DNA of 64,000 nucleotides, from NCBI RefSeq assembly GCF_030811555.1, contig NZ_JAUSQZ010000001.1, forward strand, positions 3,097,241 to 3,161,240. Direction: 5' to 3'. Each line of letters begins with the position of its first letter. Position 1 is the first letter of the stretch. The stretch is from Kineosporia succinea (lineage in GTDB: Bacteria > Actinomycetota > Actinomycetes > Actinomycetales > Kineosporiaceae). Positions 62,672-64,000 of this stretch are shown here, in pieces. The position numbers were made by a program, and so were the translations under genes. Under the pieces are notes generated by a model. It saw only the letters and a list, made by a program, of their open reading frames with translations, was not told where the DNA came from and ran no database searches.

Positions 62672-63931
62672 TCAGATGATCGGATCGCTCACGACCGGCA
62701 TCTCCTGGGTGTCGACACCCAGTACGGCCTTCTCGTCGGGCCGGTGCACCAGCACGTTGCGGATGTAGCTGGCGACCGCCTCGTCGATACCGATGTCGCG
62801 GCCCTTGTTCTCCGAGATGAACCACGCGTGCTCCAGCACCTCGTGGAAGATCTCGGCCGGGGCCAGTTTTCCGCGCATGTCGGCCGGGACGGCCCGCACC
62901 ACCGGCTCGAACCGGCGGGCCAGCCACTCGTGCGAGATCACGTCTTCGTCGATGCCCTGCCGGTCGGTGGCGGCGCGGTAGGTGTCGAGGTCGTTGAGCA
63001 GCCGCCGGGCCTGGTTCTCCTCGACGTCCAGACCGGTCAGCCGCAGCAGACGGCGGCGGTGGTGCCCCGCGTCCACCACCTTGGGCTGGATCTCGATCGA
63101 GGTGCCGGTGACGTCGGTGTTGATGTTCAGCTCGCCGACGTCGAAACCCAGGTCGTTGAGACGGCGGATACGGGCCTCGACCCGCCAGCGCTCGTCCGGC
63201 TCGAAGGCCTCCTTGGCGGTGAGCTCCGACCACAGGGTGCGGTAGCGCTCGATGAACGCGTCGGCGGTCTTCACCGGGTCGAGGCTCTCGTCGAGCAGGC
63301 CACCGGCCTCGAGGTCCATCAGCTCGCCGGCGATGTTGGTGCGCGCCAGGTCGAGGTCGTGCTCGCGCTGCCCCCGGCTCAGGGTGTCGTACAGGTCGCC
63401 CGTCTCGGCGTCGACCAGGTAGGCGGCGAAAGCGCCCGCGTCCCGCCGGAAGAGCGTGTTCGAGAGTGAGACGTCGCCCCAGTAGAAGCCGCTCAGGTGC
63501 AGACGCACCATTAGCACGGCCTGGGCGTCGACCAGCCGCATCACCGGCTCCGGGCCGATGGCCTGGGAGAAGACCGCGCGGTAGGGCAGTGAGAACTGCA
63601 GGTGCCGGGTGAGCAGCACCGGGTCGAGGTCTTCACCGTTGGCGTCGGTGCGCCCGGTGATGATGCCCAGCGGCTCGACCGCTGGCAGGCCCAGACGGCG
63701 CAGCAGGCGCAGCAGGCCGTACTCGCGGCGCGCGAACTCCTCGGTGATCTCCTTGGCGGCGATCACGTTGCCGGAGAGCTGCACGAAACGCACGACGTGG
63801 CGCGAGATACCGCGCGGAAGGGTGGCCAGCCGGTTGGCGGGCCAGTTCTCCAGCGGAACGTCCCACGGCAGGTCCAGCAGGGCCGGATCGGGTGCCGCGG
63901 ACGTGATCTGAAGTGTTCGTGTGGCTGTCAT
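62672..63931 (-). CDS. DUF4032 protein with kinase-like fold
   Basis: The 419-residue protein belongs to the DUF4032 family of actinobacteria. The N-terminal half looks like a lipopolysaccharide-kinase/APH-type kinase: a lysine in VIAAKEITEEF, a catalytic-loop-like FYWGDVSLSNTLF and a following YLVDAETGDLY that could bind metal. The C-terminal half is the DUF4032 domain, with TSIEIQPKVVDAGHHRRRLL. No substrate is known. The ATG at 63931 starts the conserved region. It converges on the rlmB gene, next to a terminator. Confidence 0.85.
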   Translation of the reverse strand: MTATRTLQITSAAPDPALLDLPWDVPLENWPANRLATLPRGISRHVVRFVQLSGNVIAAKEITEEFARREYGLLRLLRRLGLPAVEPLGIITGRTDANGEDLDPVLLTRHLQFSLPYRAVFSQAIGPEPVMRLVDAQAVLMVRLHLSGFYWGDVSLSNTLFRRDAGAFAAYLVDAETGDLYDTLSRGQREHDLDLARTNIAGELMDLEAGGLLDESLDPVKTADAFIERYRTLWSELTAKEAFEPDERWRVEARIRRLNDLGFDVGELNINTDVTGTSIEIQPKVVDAGHHRRRLLRLTGLDVEENQARRLLNDLDTYRAATDRQGIDEDVISHEWLARRFEPVVRAVPADMRGKLAPAEIFHEVLEHAWFISENKGRDIGIDEAVASYIRNVLVHRPDEKAVLGVDTQEMPVVSDPII

Positions 63932-63967
63932 CCCTCAAAACCCCCGCTCGGGCTCCGGTTTCACCGC

Positions 63968-63999
63968 ACCGCCGGTCCTGGGCGCCCAGGACCGGCGGT
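63968..63999. terminator. 32-bp perfect palindrome at window end
   Basis: Two 16-base arms with no spacer (63968-63983 and 63984-63999) form a perfect palindrome upstream of the DUF4032 start. It is probably the terminator of the next gene beyond the window, which is cut off here. Confidence 0.55.
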
Positions 64000-64000
64000 A

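Overview
This 64 kb window is chromosomal DNA of a very GC-rich actinobacterium. Marker genes for both mycothiol (mshA, mshD) and ergothioneine (egtABCD), together with carD, a complete conservon, an HbhA-like protein, GlnR and an RsiG homologue, place it in the Actinomycetes. The gene mix (spore-type regulation plus a soluble chemoreceptor) suggests a zoospore-forming relative of Kineosporia/Kineococcus; the genus is an inference. I see no insertion sequence, prophage, CRISPR array, rRNA or tRNA gene. This looks like core chromosome, with blocks of gene order that also occur around the Streptomyces pst/ppk/mshA/phoU-phoRP/carD-ispDF-cysS region.

Layout. 1-3.9 kb: ergothioneine operon egtA (5' end cut off by the window)-egtB-egtC-egtD, with overlapping genes. 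3.9-11.5 kb, minus strand: a soluble GAF-GAF chemoreceptor, PEP carboxylase, and a large SARP/AfsR-type regulator whose stop overlaps the ppc start. 12-17 kb: a membrane protein with a Thr-rich tail, then a hydrolase/ABC-ATPase fusion with its permease. 17.2-20.1 kb: one very long Lys/Ala/Thr-rich repetitive protein resembling histone H1 tails. 20.2-25.7 kb: a conserved hypothetical, a gene-free stretch ending in a strong hairpin (possible small RNA or leader), and pstSCAB. 26.2-32.3 kb: an unknown protein, a conservon (kinase, roadblock, DUF742, GTPase) and a sugar-binding lipoprotein with no transporter. 32.3-41 kb: MutT1, an SGNH hydrolase, a geranylgeranyl-reductase-family flavoprotein, a polyphosphate kinase with a roughly 315-residue basic extension, mshD and glnR. 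41-50 kb: small membrane proteins, DsrE, nitrobindin, a Nur-like Fur protein, YgfZ, BKACE, an HTH regulator, HbhA-like protein, DUF2516, RsiG, Dtd and a methyltransferase. 50.6-56.9 kb: mshA, a YbjN protein, gpmA, and phoU divergent from senX3-regX3, then a lipoprotein. 57.3-64 kb: carD, a degenerate IspD-like protein, ispD, ispF, cysS, a SpoU-type rRNA methyltransferase and a DUF4032 protein.

Together the genes cover phosphate sensing and uptake (SenX3/RegX3, PhoU, PstSCAB), phosphate storage (PPK), nucleotide clean-up (MutT1), nitrogen control (GlnR) and both actinobacterial low-molecular-weight thiols. Candidate PHO-box-like repeats lie upstream of pstS and between phoU and senX3. Most convergent gene pairs are separated by long, near-perfect hairpins.

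The points most worth following are: both c-di-GMP-binding motifs intact in RsiG; the giant basic protein and the similar basic tail on PPK; the hydrolase-ABC fusion; the conservon followed by an orphan sugar-binding lipoprotein; and the possible RNA upstream of pstS.
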